NCBI RefSeq assembly: GCF_946998835.1
Contig: NZ_CAMQAZ010000025.1
Location: 1 to 36,887, forward strand
Length of the DNA stretch: 36,887 nt
Direction of reading: 5' to 3'
Origin: an uncultured Corynebacterium sp.
Lineage (GTDB): Bacteria; Actinomycetota; Actinomycetes; Mycobacteriales; Mycobacteriaceae
Below, in pieces: positions 7,875 to 16,164 of this stretch. The first letter of the stretch is position 1. Every line of letters begins with the position of its first letter. The position numbers were made by a program, and so were the translations under genes. The notes beneath the pieces were generated by a model. The model made no database searches. It was given only the letters and a program-made list of their open reading frames with translations, and was not told the origin of the DNA.

Positions 7875-10606
7875 GCCTGCGGAAGTCCCTCCAAACGAGC
7901 CTTGATGCGATCAATTTCCTCTAGTGCGAACTGGTGGCGAGTCTTGATCTTTTCCACGACCTGCTCCGGAGCCTTGGACAGGAAGGCCTCGTTGCCGAGC
8001 TTCTTCTCGGTGCCGGCCAGTTCCTTCTCGGCCTTGGCCAGGTCCTTTTCCAGGCGCTTGCGCTCTGCGGCCACGTCGACGGTGCCGGAGGTATCCAGCT
8101 CGATCAGGACAGTGGCCTGCGACAGGCGCACCTCAATGGAAGCGGTAGCGGTAAAGCCGTCCTCCGGTGCCTCAGCACGGGCCAGCGAACGGATCATTTC
8201 CTCCTGAGCAGCCAGGTCGGCATCTGCCAGGTTCATGCGTGCCGGCACGCGCTGCGACGGCTTCACACCCTGGTCATTGCGGAAACGACGCAGCTCGGTT
8301 ACCAGCTTCTGGCTATCGGCAATACGACGTGCGGCCACCTCGTCGACAGCAGCACCGTCGGTGGTCATGGTGGCGTCCGGCCAGGCGGAAATTACCAGAG
8401 ATTCCTCGAAGCCCTCCGCGCCGTCGGTAAGCGCCTTCCACAGCGTCTCCGTAACGAACGGCATGGACGGGTGCAGCAGACGCAGCAGCGTGTCCAGCAC
8501 ACGGCCGAGAACCAGACGTGTGGAGGCGGCCCGAGCGGCCTGCTCCTCGGTCATGGTCTCACCGTCGTTCAGGCGTGGGAAGTCGACCTTGGTCATCTCC
8601 AAGTACCAGTCACAGACCTCGTCCCATGCGAAGTGGTAGAGCGCCTCGTTGGCCTTGGAGAACTCGTACTTATCCAGCGCTGCGTCGACCTCGGCGCGGA
8701 CCTGCTCCAGGCGGTCCAGGATCCAGCGGTCAGTGTCGGTGAGCTGGCCACGGTCCGGCAGCTCGCCCACGTGGGCACCGTTCATCAGCGCAAAGCGGGT
8801 TGCGTTGAACAGCTTGGTGGCGAAGTTACGGGAGCTCTGCGCGGCATCGTTACCGACTGGCAGGTCAGAGCCCGGATTAGCGCCACGGGCCAGCGTGAAG
8901 CGAAGTGCGTCAGCGCCGTAGTCGCGCACCCAGTCCAGCGGATCAATGCCGTTGCCGAGAGACTTCGACATCTTGCGGCCCTGTTCATCGCGGACCAGGC
9001 CGTGGAGGAAGACATCCTTGAACGGCACCTGCGGACGGCCATCGCGGCCCTTGCCCAGCGGCGAATTAGGCAGGGTGGCGGCAAAGGTCGAGAACATCAT
9101 CATGCGCGCGACCCAGAAGAACAGAATGTCGTAGCCGGTGACCAGCACAGATGTTGGGTAGAACTTCTCCAGCTCTGGGGTGGCTTCCGGCCAACCCATC
9201 GTGGAAAATGGCCAGAGCGCAGAGGAGAACCAGGTATCCAGCACGTCCGGATCCTGCGTCCAGCCCTCGCCCGTCGGGACCTCATCATCCGGTCCGACAC
9301 AGACGACCTCACCATTCGGGCCGTACCAGATTGGGATGCGGTGGCCCCACCACAGCTGGCGGGAAATACACCAGTCGTGCATGTCATCGACCCAGTCGAA
9401 CCAGCGCGGCTCCTGCGAAGCCGGGTGAATAACCGTGTCGCCCTCGCGAACGGCATCGCCGGACATCTTGGCCAGCTCATCGACCTTGACAAACCACTGC
9501 AGGCTCAGCAGCGGCTCAATCGGCTCACCCGAGCGCTCCGAGTGGCCAACCGAGTGAACGTACGGGCGGACCTCCTTGACAATGCGCCCCTGCTCACGCA
9601 GCGCCTCCGTCAGCGCAGTGCGGGCCTCAGCGCGGTCCATGCCGTCGAAACGCGTGCCAGTGTTGAAGATACGGCCAGTGGTGTCGATGACCTCCGGCAT
9701 ATCCAGGTCGTGGCGCTGGCCCATAGCGAAGTCATTCGGATCGTGCGCCGGCGTAATCTTCACCGCACCAGTACCGAATTCGCGGTCCACGTAATCATCG
9801 GCGATGACCTGAATCTTCAAATCCTCGCGGAACGGGTGGTCCAGAACCTTGCCCACCAAGTGCGTGTAACGCTCATCCTCCGGGTGCACGGCAATTGCCA
9901 CGTCACCCAGCATCGTCTCCACACGAGTCGTCGCCACAACAATGGAGTCCTCCCCATCGCCGTAGCGGAAGGACACGAGCTCGCCCTCAGCGTCCTCGTA
10001 CTTGACCTCAATATCCGAGATCGCGGTCTGCAGCACCGGAGACCAGTTGACCATGCGCTTGGCGCGGTAAATCAGGCCGCGGTCAAACAGTTCCTTAAAG
10101 ATTGTCTGAACCGCACGGGACAGCCCCTCATCCAAAGTGAAGCGCTCACGTGACCAGTCCAGCGAGTCACCAATCTGGCGCATCTGGTTGCCGATACGCC
10201 CGCCGTAATCGTGCTTCCACTCCCAGACCTTCTCCACGAATTCCTCGCGGCCATAGTCGAAGCGGTCTTTGCCTTCGGACTCCTTCAGCATCGCCTCGAC
10301 CTTGGTCTGCGTTGCGATACCCGCGTGGTCCATACCCGGCAGCCACAGCACCTCGTAGCCCTGCATGCGCTTACGGCGCACCAGCGCGTCCATCAAAGTG
10401 TGGTCCAGCGCGTGGCCCATGTGCAGCTGACCCGTCACATTCGGCGGGGGCAGCACAATAGAGTAAGCCGGCTTGGAGCTAGACGGGTCAGCCTTGAAGT
10501 AGCCAGCGTCTACCCAGCCCTGGTACAGGTCCGACTCCACGTCAGCCGGGTTCCACGACTTGGGCAACTTATCTGCTCTGTTTAGGTCCACGTTGTTCTC
10601 AGTCAC
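7871..10606 (-). CDS. valS: Valyl-tRNA synthetase
   Basis: Class I aminoacyl-tRNA synthetase charging tRNA-Val. The 911-aa protein has the HIGH-type motif in PPPNVTGQLHMGHAL (HMGH at 62-65), an editing (CP1) insertion, and KMSKS near 543 in GRKMSKSLGNGIDP. It ends in a C-terminal coiled coil rich in Lys/Glu, which valyl enzymes use to contact tRNA. The GTG at 10606 is taken as start: a TAAGAT hexamer lies 7 nt upstream and there is no Shine-Dalgarno, so the mRNA is probably leaderless. It heads the operon valS-folC-DUF4233. No T-box-like leader fits in the upstream space. Confidence 0.97.
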   Translation of the reverse strand: MTENNVDLNRADKLPKSWNPADVESDLYQGWVDAGYFKADPSSSKPAYSIVLPPPNVTGQLHMGHALDHTLMDALVRRKRMQGYEVLWLPGMDHAGIATQTKVEAMLKESEGKDRFDYGREEFVEKVWEWKHDYGGRIGNQMRQIGDSLDWSRERFTLDEGLSRAVQTIFKELFDRGLIYRAKRMVNWSPVLQTAISDIEVKYEDAEGELVSFRYGDGEDSIVVATTRVETMLGDVAIAVHPEDERYTHLVGKVLDHPFREDLKIQVIADDYVDREFGTGAVKITPAHDPNDFAMGQRHDLDMPEVIDTTGRIFNTGTRFDGMDRAEARTALTEALREQGRIVKEVRPYVHSVGHSERSGEPIEPLLSLQWFVKVDELAKMSGDAVREGDTVIHPASQEPRWFDWVDDMHDWCISRQLWWGHRIPIWYGPNGEVVCVGPDDEVPTGEGWTQDPDVLDTWFSSALWPFSTMGWPEATPELEKFYPTSVLVTGYDILFFWVARMMMFSTFAATLPNSPLGKGRDGRPQVPFKDVFLHGLVRDEQGRKMSKSLGNGIDPLDWVRDYGADALRFTLARGANPGSDLPVGNDAAQSSRNFATKLFNATRFALMNGAHVGELPDRGQLTDTDRWILDRLEQVRAEVDAALDKYEFSKANEALYHFAWDEVCDWYLEMTKVDFPRLNDGETMTEEQAARAASTRLVLGRVLDTLLRLLHPSMPFVTETLWKALTDGAEGFEESLVISAWPDATMTTDGAAVDEVAARRIADSQKLVTELRRFRNDQGVKPSQRVPARMNLADADLAAQEEMIRSLARAEAPEDGFTATASIEVRLSQATVLIELDTSGTVDVAAERKRLEKDLAKAEKELAGTEKKLGNEAFLSKAPEQVVEKIKTRHQFALEEIDRIKARLEGLPQA

Positions 10607-10613
10607 GCGTCAC

Positions 10614-10619
10614 ATCTTA
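10614..10619 (-). promoter_or_regulatory. valS -10 element, leaderless type
   Basis: TAAGAT on the minus strand, followed by 7 nt and the GTG start of valS. If used, the transcript starts at or next to the start codon. Confidence 0.5.
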
Positions 10620-10741
10620 GCGCCTTGCCCGGATTTGGTTTTCCACCGGCTTTACGACGGCCCTTGCGTTCCGACCTCATAGTCACTATCGGCGGCTTAC
10701 GCACTGCCAGTTTTCGAGCTTTGTTCAGGCTTCGAGCCGAA

Positions 10742-10778
10742 CCGCGACGATGGCTCTACATACGCGACCATGGCTCTA
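10742..10778. repeat. Two-copy 17-nt direct repeat upstream of valS
   Basis: CCGCGACGATGGCTCTA at 10742-10758 is repeated as ACGCGACCATGGCTCTA at 10762-10778, a 20-nt period with two mismatches. It lies between the mdh terminator and valS, 125-160 nt before the valS start. It could be a pair of regulatory sites or a local duplication. Confidence 0.5.
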
Positions 10779-10800
10779 AATAAAGGCGAGAAGCACAAAA

Positions 10801-10836
10801 AGGTGCCCTCTTGTGAAACCATCACAAGAGGGCACC
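10801..10836 (-). terminator. mdh terminator
   Basis: AGGTGCCCTCTTGTGA pairs perfectly over 16 bp with TCACAAGAGGGCACCT around a 4-nt loop. On the minus strand it is followed by TTTT. It lies 34 nt downstream of the mdh stop. Confidence 0.9.
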
Positions 10837-10869
10837 TCTAAACAGCTGTTAAGCAGCTCTAAGCAGTTC

Positions 10870-11853
10870 TTAGACCAGCAGGTCCTTCACTGCATCGCGC
10901 TCTTCGCGCAGTGCCTTGACGTTGCGCTCGATGCCAGCGCGCTGAACCTCAGAGAGGTCCAGGCCCTCAACGCGAACCCACTCGCCATCCTTGGCGTAGC
11001 ACGGAACACCTGCGACCAGGCCCTCGTCGATGCCGTAGGAGCCGTCGGACGGAAGTGCGACAGAGACCCACTCGCCCTCCGGGGTACCCGTGACCCAGTC
11101 ACGCATATGGTCAACTGCGGCAGCGGCAGCGGAAGCTGCGGAGGAGGAACCGCGGACCTCAATAATTTCTGCGCCGCGCTTGGCGACACGCGGGATGAAG
11201 TCCTGCTCGACCCATGCAGCGTCAACCTTGTCGGAGACCTTCTCGCCTGCAATGGTGGCGTAGGTGATGTCCGGGAACTGATCTGCGGAGTGGTTACCCC
11301 AGACGATCATGTTCTTGATCTCAGTGGTCGGAACACCGATCTTCTGCGACAGCTGGGACAGGGAGCGGTTGTGATCCAAGCGCATCATGGCGGTGAAGCG
11401 CTCTGCCGGGATGTCCTTAGCGTGGGAAGCGGCGATCATGGTGTTGGTGTTGGCCGGGTTGCCAACAACCAGAACCTTGATGTCATCTGCTGCGTGATCG
11501 TTCAGAGCGGCACCCTGCGGGCCGAAGATCTTGCCGTTGGCACCCAGCAGTGCGGAGCGCTCCTCGCCCATACCGCGTGGCTTTGCACCAACCAGGAATG
11601 CTGCGTTGGCGCCGTCGAATGCCTTTGCTGGGTCATCGGTGATGTTGATGCCAGTCAGAAGCGGGAAGGCGGAGTCAAAGAGCTCCATGGCGACGCCTTC
11701 GGTAGCGTGCAGCGCCGGAGTGATCTCCAGCAGGTTCAACTCAACCGGGGTCTCCGGACCGAAAACCGAACCGCTGGCAATGCGGAACAGCAGAGAGTAA
11801 GCGATCTGTCCGGCGGCGCCGGTAACTGCAACCTTTACGGGAGTCTTGTTCAC
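10870..11853 (-). CDS. mdh: Malate dehydrogenase
   Basis: NAD-dependent oxidation of malate to oxaloacetate in the TCA cycle. The 327-aa product has the Rossmann start VKVAVTGAAGQIAYSLLFRIA, the GNPANTN motif, substrate-binding arginines in the MMRLDHNR region (near 157) and the catalytic His in VWGNHSADQFPD (near 187). This is the cytosolic-MDH-like subgroup common in actinobacteria. The GTG at 11853 is used: it opens VNKTPVKVAV and has GAAAGG 6 nt upstream, whereas the longer reading frame adds 27 unrelated residues. The gene is monocistronic and diverges from a TetR-type gene at 12084, which may regulate it. Confidence 0.97.
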   Translation of the reverse strand: MNKTPVKVAVTGAAGQIAYSLLFRIASGSVFGPETPVELNLLEITPALHATEGVAMELFDSAFPLLTGINITDDPAKAFDGANAAFLVGAKPRGMGEERSALLGANGKIFGPQGAALNDHAADDIKVLVVGNPANTNTMIAASHAKDIPAERFTAMMRLDHNRSLSQLSQKIGVPTTEIKNMIVWGNHSADQFPDITYATIAGEKVSDKVDAAWVEQDFIPRVAKRGAEIIEVRGSSSAASAAAAAVDHMRDWVTGTPEGEWVSVALPSDGSYGIDEGLVAGVPCYAKDGEWVRVEGLDLSEVQRAGIERNVKALREERDAVKDLLV

Positions 11854-11967
11854 TACAGGCCTTTCTCGATAGAGAATCAATTCGGTGCCCACTCTAATGC
11901 GCAAGGGCGATTGGCGCAGACGGGGGCGACGCACTCAGACCAAAACTGAAAAACGGATAGCATTAGG

Positions 11968-11984
11968 CATGACTTACGGTCATG
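11968..11984. promoter_or_regulatory. Perfect 17-nt palindrome in the mdh-tetR divergent region, candidate operator
   Basis: CATGACTTACGGTCATG: arms CATGAC and GTCATG with a 5-nt centre. It lies 115 nt upstream of mdh and 100 nt upstream of the divergent TetR gene. Its size fits TetR-family operators, and such regulators often bind their own divergent promoter. No binding is shown by sequence alone. Confidence 0.4.
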
Positions 11985-12083
11985 TACTCATTTCACTGGA
12001 AAGAAGTCCCCGACCGACCAATTTCACCCCCGTAAGATAGCCAAAACCCCGTAGTCGCTCTCTAGTCCAAGCAAAGGATTTTC

Positions 12084-12869
12084 ATGAAGTCTCCAGGCTC
12101 CTCTGATGCAATCCCCCATGCAGTTTTGGTGGCAGCCCTTCAAGAATTCACCTCAAAGGGGTATGCAGATGCCCGCTTGGATGCCATTGCTACCGCTTCT
12201 GGTGTCTCCAAGCGCATGCTTCATTACCACTGTGGTGACAAGATGGGGCTCTATCGAGCGACATGGTTGCACGTGCTGGAAACCGTGAGGCCTGACGACG
12301 AGGACTTGCGTCCACACTCCACAGTGCCGGTGGAAGCCCTACAGCATGTAGTTGGTGTTATCTACGACTACTTCTCGGCGAACCCCCTTGCCGTGCGCTT
12401 TATCATCCAAGAAAACCTGCATCCGGTCCTCCCGTTAGAGGGCGTGACCGGGCTTGGTGGCCAGAGCCCAATTGTTTTGGAGTTTGACCGCATCTTGTTG
12501 CTCGGCCGCGACTACGGTGCATTCCGCACCGATATTTCCGCACTTGATCTCTATATCCTGGTGCTGTCGCTGGCCACCTTCCCTACCCTGCACCAGCGGA
12601 CTTTTGAAAACCTCTACGGCATTGAAATGCAGTCCACGGTGCTGTCGGACAAGCTGCGTGAGTTCGCCCAGGACACTGTGACCAGCCTGTTGACCTCCTC
12701 GCCCCGCAATGAACCGGGCAGCTCGTACACTTCCCTGCTGGCTTCGCACGGTGCCAACTCCTCCGCGCTCGGCGCAGAGGTCTACGGCGACCAGCCCAAC
12801 CCGGAAACACACGACTTGGCCGCTGACGATGCCCCGGACTACCGCGACATCTACGGCATGGACGACTAG
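12084..12869 (+). CDS. TetR-family transcriptional regulator next to mdh
   Basis: A 261-aa regulator with the N-terminal TetR helix-turn-helix at about residues 31-50 (LDAIATASGVSKRMLHYHCG). Residues from about 60 on form the helical ligand-binding and dimer domain. The last ~50 residues are acidic and low-complexity and make it longer than the common 190-220 aa. The ATG at 12084 has AAAGGA 5 nt upstream. It diverges from mdh over 230 bp, which contains a palindrome at 11968-11984. Ligand and targets are unknown; autoregulation and control of mdh are inferences from position. Confidence 0.9.
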   Translation: MKSPGSSDAIPHAVLVAALQEFTSKGYADARLDAIATASGVSKRMLHYHCGDKMGLYRATWLHVLETVRPDDEDLRPHSTVPVEALQHVVGVIYDYFSANPLAVRFIIQENLHPVLPLEGVTGLGGQSPIVLEFDRILLLGRDYGAFRTDISALDLYILVLSLATFPTLHQRTFENLYGIEMQSTVLSDKLREFAQDTVTSLLTSSPRNEPGSSYTSLLASHGANSSALGAEVYGDQPNPETHDLAADDAPDYRDIYGMDD

Positions 12870-12888
12870 GGATCCATACAGACACTAA

Positions 12889-12920
12889 AACCCGGTTAGA
12901 GCGGCTGCTCTAACCGGGTT
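12889..12920. terminator. Bidirectional terminator between tetR and clpX units
   Basis: AACCCGGTTAGAG pairs perfectly with CTCTAACCGGGTT around a 6-nt loop, with A residues before and TTATT after. It lies 19 nt past the TetR stop. It can also serve leftward transcription arriving from clpX, for which no other clear terminator is seen. Confidence 0.85.
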
Positions 12921-12961
12921 ATTAGCGGATTAAGCGGCAAAACTGACAATCCCAAGACTGA

Positions 12962-13162
12962 CAACCCGTAAAATTACGGGCTGCGAATCTGGATATGGGC
13001 TGCAAATCTGAACGCGCTGCACATATGAAACTGCCCAACTTTATAGCACTTTCAGGCCATTTTTCGGGCGATTTTTGCTATAAACGCGGTCAGTAACTCG
13101 CGTTGACCCGCCGTCACCAGCCATAAGCGCGGTCAGTAACTCGCATGGGCTAAGTAGCAAAA
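12962..13162 (-). repeat. Dispersed intergenic repeat, copy B
   Basis: Read on the minus strand: GGGCACCTTTTGCTACTTAGCCC, two GAGTTACTGACCGCG modules 44 nt apart, arms TTTATAGCA and TGCTATAAA (plus 13076-13084 and 13040-13048), two 12-nt direct repeats between the arms, then AGTTTCATATGTGCAGC. Three further diverged 18-nt units ending GCAGCCC run to about 12962. The 67-nt core from arm to GCAGC differs from copy A at only three positions. It lies downstream of clpX in the same orientation, in the convergent spacer with the TetR gene. Confidence 0.85.
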
Positions 13163-13176
13163 GGTGCCCACGCAAA

Positions 13177-13268
13177 CCTTCGCGCGTCGCGGGCTCACAT
13201 GGCCTCCACAAGTTTCGCGCGGGCTCCACAAACTCACGCGCCTTCACGCGTCGCGGCCTCACATGGCC
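13177..13268 (-). repeat. Two 28-nt direct repeats between clpX and repeat copy B
   Basis: Two 28-nt blocks, 13177-13204 and 13241-13268, match at 26 of 28 positions and share the words GCGTCGCG and CTCACATGGCC. The spacer between them also holds CTCCACAA twice, 20 nt apart. Together with copy B they fill the whole 400-bp space between clpX and the shared terminator. No gene is supported. Confidence 0.7.
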
Positions 13269-13281
13269 GTCCTGGATACCT

Positions 13282-14544
13282 TTACGCGGTCTTCTTATCC
13301 TCGCTGCGTTCAACGAGTTCCGGCGCTGCACCGTCCGTGACGCACTCCTTGTGGACGATGACCTCCGCGACGTCGTCACGCTCTGGCACTTCGAACATCA
13401 CGGGGACCAAGATTTCCTCCATGATGCCGCGCAGTCCACGGGCGCCGGTGTTGCGGCTAATTGCCTTGGCGGCGATGGCGTTCAGTGCCTCGTCGTCAAT
13501 GGTGAGGCGCACGCCGTCCATGTCGAACAGGTGCTGGTACTGGCGGACCAGCGAGTTCTTGGGCTCGGTGAGCACACGGACCAGCGCGTCCTCGTCGAGG
13601 TTGGTGACCGATGCAATAACGGGCAGGCGGCCAATGAACTCAGGAATCAGGCCGAAGCGAACGAGGTCCTCCGGCAGCACATCGCGGAATGGATCCTTCA
13701 TCTCTTCATCGTTAGCCGAAACGACATCGGCACCGAAGCCCAGGCCCTTCTTGCCGACGCGTTCCTGCACGACCTTCTCTAGACCGGCAAATGCTCCAGC
13801 CACAATGAACAGGACGTTAGAGGTGTCGAACTGAATGAACTCCTGGTTCGGCAGCTTACGACCACCCTGCGGCGGCACGGCGGCAACAGTGCCCTCAAGA
13901 ATCTTCAACAGCGCCTGCTGCACACCCTCACCGGAGACATCGCGGGTGATGGAGGTGTTTTCGGACTTGCGCGAAATCTTGTCAATCTCGTCGACGTAAA
14001 TGATGCCGCGCTGCGCCTTCTCGACGTCGAAATCAGTGGCCTGCAGGAGCTTCAGCAGGATGTTTTCCACATCCTCGCCAACGTAGCCGGCTTCGGTCAG
14101 GCTGGTGGCATCAGCGATTGCGAACGGCACATCCAGCTTGCGAGCCAGTGTCTGCGCGAGGTAAGTCTTGCCGCAGCCGGTCGGCCCCAGCAGCAGGATG
14201 TTCGACTTCTGCAGCTCCACGTCGTTATCCGACTTGGTCTCTGCAGCACGAAGGCGCTTGTAGTGGTTGTAAACCGCAACGGCCAGCGTGCGCTTGGCCA
14301 TGTCCTGGCCGATGACGTACTCATCGAGGAAGTCACGAATTTCCATCGGTCGCGGCAGGCGGTCGTTGTTACCGGTTGCCTCGCCGCCGGTGTTGAGCTC
14401 TTCTTCAATGATTTCGTTGCAGAGCTCGATGCACTCATTACAGATGTACACACCAGGTCCGGCAATCAGCTTTTTGACCTGCTTCTGACTCTTTCCACAG
14501 AAAGAGCACTTCAGCAAATCCGCACTTTCTTGCATACGTGCCAT
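13282..14544 (-). CDS. clpX: ATP-dependent Clp protease ATP-binding subunit ClpX
   Basis: AAA+ unfoldase that recognises tagged proteins and feeds them to ClpP. The 420-aa product has the N-terminal four-Cys zinc domain (Cys13, 16, 35, 38), Walker A GPTGCGKT at 120-127, Walker B IIYVDEID at 181-188, and the sensor/C-terminal region, at full family length. I use the ATG at 14544 (MARMQESADLL), the conserved family start, which has GGGAG just upstream. A TTG 36 nt further out would add MATKRKGGGGSL and seems less likely. It follows clpP1 and clpP2 on the same strand after a 236-nt gap, so it may have its own promoter. Confidence 0.96.
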   Translation of the reverse strand: MARMQESADLLKCSFCGKSQKQVKKLIAGPGVYICNECIELCNEIIEEELNTGGEATGNNDRLPRPMEIRDFLDEYVIGQDMAKRTLAVAVYNHYKRLRAAETKSDNDVELQKSNILLLGPTGCGKTYLAQTLARKLDVPFAIADATSLTEAGYVGEDVENILLKLLQATDFDVEKAQRGIIYVDEIDKISRKSENTSITRDVSGEGVQQALLKILEGTVAAVPPQGGRKLPNQEFIQFDTSNVLFIVAGAFAGLEKVVQERVGKKGLGFGADVVSANDEEMKDPFRDVLPEDLVRFGLIPEFIGRLPVIASVTNLDEDALVRVLTEPKNSLVRQYQHLFDMDGVRLTIDDEALNAIAAKAISRNTGARGLRGIMEEILVPVMFEVPERDDVAEVIVHKECVTDGAAPELVERSEDKKTA

Positions 14545-14732
14545 GAGGCTCCCGCCGCCGCCTTTCCGCTTCGTCGCCAATAACTGCTTCAGCCTAGCCT
14601 ACCGTGAGTGTGCGCAAATACCGGGCTCCACGCCAGGGCGAGGCGAGTTTCACACAATCTCGCTCGGCGCTTGACGACGGCCAGTGCGCAGCACCTACAG
14701 AAACCGCGTCGGCCTTCAAGTACTGCGCCCTT

Positions 14733-14764
14733 AAACACTGCGTTTGAAAATAGACGCGGTGTTT
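14733..14764 (-). terminator. Hairpin between clpP2 and clpX
   Basis: AAACAC-T-GCGT pairs with ACGC-G-GTGTTT around a 10-nt loop, 17 nt past the clpP2 stop. On the minus strand only TTTAA follows, so termination would be partial. It may attenuate read-through from clpP1P2 into clpX. Confidence 0.45.
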
Positions 14765-14780
14765 TAAAGAGCAGCGCTTT

Positions 14781-15410
14781 TTAAGCGTTGTGCTTGCGGT
14801 ACTCGAAGACCTGGTCAATGATGCCGTACTCGACGGCCTCATCAGCAGTCAGAATCTTGTCACGGTCGGTGTCCTTGCGGATCTGCTCCGCAGTACGACC
14901 GGAGTGGCGAGCCAGCGTCTCCTCCATCAGCTTGCGCATGCGCTCAATCTCGTTTGCCTGAATCTCCAGGTCGGAAACCTGACCCTGGATGCCCTGGGTA
15001 GCCGGCTGGTGAATGAGCACGCGCGCATTCGGCAGAGCTGCACGCTTACCCGGTGCGCCCGCAGCCAGCAGCACGGCTGCCGCGGAAGCAGCCTGGCCCA
15101 GGCACACGGTCTGCACGTCGGGACGCACGTACTGCATCGTGTCGTAGATGGCCATCAGCGAGGTGAAGGAGCCGCCCGGGGAGTTGATGTACATCGTGAT
15201 GTCACGATCCGGGTCCAGTCCCTCTAGCACCAGCAGCTGCGCCATGATGTCGTTTGCGGCGGTGTCGTCGACCTGCGAGCCGAGGAAGATAATGCGCTCT
15301 TCGAAGAGCTTGTTGTACGGGTTGGATTCCTTTGCACCAAAGCTGGAGTGCTCCACGAAAGAAGGAAGCACGTAGCGCGACTGCGGCATCTGCATATTGT
15401 TCATCTCCAT
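14781..15410 (-). CDS. clpP2: ATP-dependent Clp protease proteolytic subunit ClpP2
   Basis: Serine peptidase subunit. In actinobacteria ClpP1 and ClpP2 form a mixed double-ring chamber. The 209-aa product carries catalytic Ser109 in GQAASAAA, His134 in LIHQPATQG and the Asp in the KDTDRDKI region near 182-184. Residues 1-25 are the longer N-terminal segment (possible propeptide) typical of ClpP2. The ATG at 15410 is used; further in-frame ATGs at residues 3 and 6 are possible starts. It follows clpP1 after 40 nt and is surely cotranscribed with it. Confidence 0.96.
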   Translation of the reverse strand: MEMNNMQMPQSRYVLPSFVEHSSFGAKESNPYNKLFEERIIFLGSQVDDTAANDIMAQLLVLEGLDPDRDITMYINSPGGSFTSLMAIYDTMQYVRPDVQTVCLGQAASAAAVLLAAGAPGKRAALPNARVLIHQPATQGIQGQVSDLEIQANEIERMRKLMEETLARHSGRTAEQIRKDTDRDKILTADEAVEYGIIDQVFEYRKHNA

Positions 15411-15450
15411 GTTGATTAATTCGCCTCTAATTTTTCGCTACTGTCCGCTT

Positions 15451-16023
15451 TTAGCGTGCGGTGTCCTTGAGGGCGGTCACGACGTGGTCAACCAGGCCGT
15501 ATTCCTTAGCCTCAGCTGCGGTGAACCAACGGTCGCGGTCCGAGTCTTCCTCAATGCGCTCAATCGGCTGACCTGTGTGCTGCGCAATCAGACGAGCCAT
15601 CTCCTTCTTGGTGGCAGCGAACTGCTCAGCCTGAATGGTGATGTCGGACGCAGTACCGCCAATACCTGCAGAAGGCTGGTGCATCATAATGCGAGCGTGT
15701 GGCAGTGCGTAACGCTTGCCCTTGGCACCTGCGGCGAGCAGGAACTGGCCCATGGAAGCTGCCAGGCCCATGCCGTAGGTAGCCACGTCGCACGGAACGA
15801 ACTGCATGGTGTCGTAAATAGCCATGCCGGCGGTGACGGAGCCACCCGGGGAGTTAATGTACAGCGAGATATCCGCCTCCGGGTCCTCAGCTGCCAGGAG
15901 CAGCATCTGACCGCAGAGCTTGTTAGCAATCTCGTCGTCGACCTGCTCACCCAGCCAAATAATGCGCTCCTTGAGCAGCTTGTCGAAAACCGTGTTCGTC
16001 GACATCTGGGGGTTATCGCTCAT
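15451..16023 (-). CDS. clpP1: ATP-dependent Clp protease proteolytic subunit ClpP1
   Basis: First gene of the clpP1-clpP2 operon. The 190-aa product has catalytic Ser90 in GLAASMGQ, His115 in MMHQPSAG and the Asp in the EDSDRDRW region near 161-163. The two ClpP proteins are clearly distinct paralogues rather than a recent duplication. The ATG at 16023 has AAGGAG 7 nt upstream. About 100 nt upstream lies a palindrome resembling the ClgR operator, which in corynebacteria activates clpP1P2 under proteotoxic stress. Confidence 0.97.
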   Translation of the reverse strand: MSDNPQMSTNTVFDKLLKERIIWLGEQVDDEIANKLCGQMLLLAAEDPEADISLYINSPGGSVTAGMAIYDTMQFVPCDVATYGMGLAASMGQFLLAAGAKGKRYALPHARIMMHQPSAGIGGTASDITIQAEQFAATKKEMARLIAQHTGQPIERIEEDSDRDRWFTAAEAKEYGLVDHVVTALKDTAR

Positions 16024-16078
16024 CTGTGTACTCCTTTTTCGTACGTGTGCGAGTTTTGTCGTTCATTAGAGGGTAACG

Positions 16079-16113
16079 AAAAGGGCCGCCCCTTTGTTTC
16101 GGGAACGGCCCTT
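16079..16113 (-). terminator. tig terminator
   Basis: On the minus strand AAGGGCCG pairs with CGGCCCTT with an inner CCC/GGG pair, followed by TTTTCG. It ends the tig transcript and lies between the ClgR-like site and clpP1. Confidence 0.8.
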
Positions 16114-16131
16114 GTTCGCTATAAGCGTTGC
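16114..16131 (-). promoter_or_regulatory. Candidate ClgR operator upstream of clpP1
   Basis: The minus strand reads GCAACGCTTATAGCGAAC. Its core CGC-TTATA-GCG-AAC fits the corynebacterial ClgR consensus as I recall it (WNNWCGCYNANRGCGWWS) at all but the first position. It is centred near 16122, about 100 bp before the clpP1 start, on the far side of the tig terminator. Confidence 0.55.
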
Positions 16132-16164
16132 GACATGTCGAACGCGCCGCGTTAGTTGCGGGGC

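Noticed and set aside
7934..10153. 739-codon open frame on the plus strand
   Set aside because: It is exactly antisense to valS. GC-rich codon bias keeps the opposite frame open; the translation has no recognisable domain.
10607..10800. T-box riboswitch upstream of valS
   Set aside because: No T-box sequence or specifier hairpin is visible, and the -10 hexamer 7 nt before the start suggests there is no leader at all.
10813..11949. 378-codon plus-strand frame over mdh
   Set aside because: Antisense shadow of mdh; it also runs through the mdh terminator and promoter.
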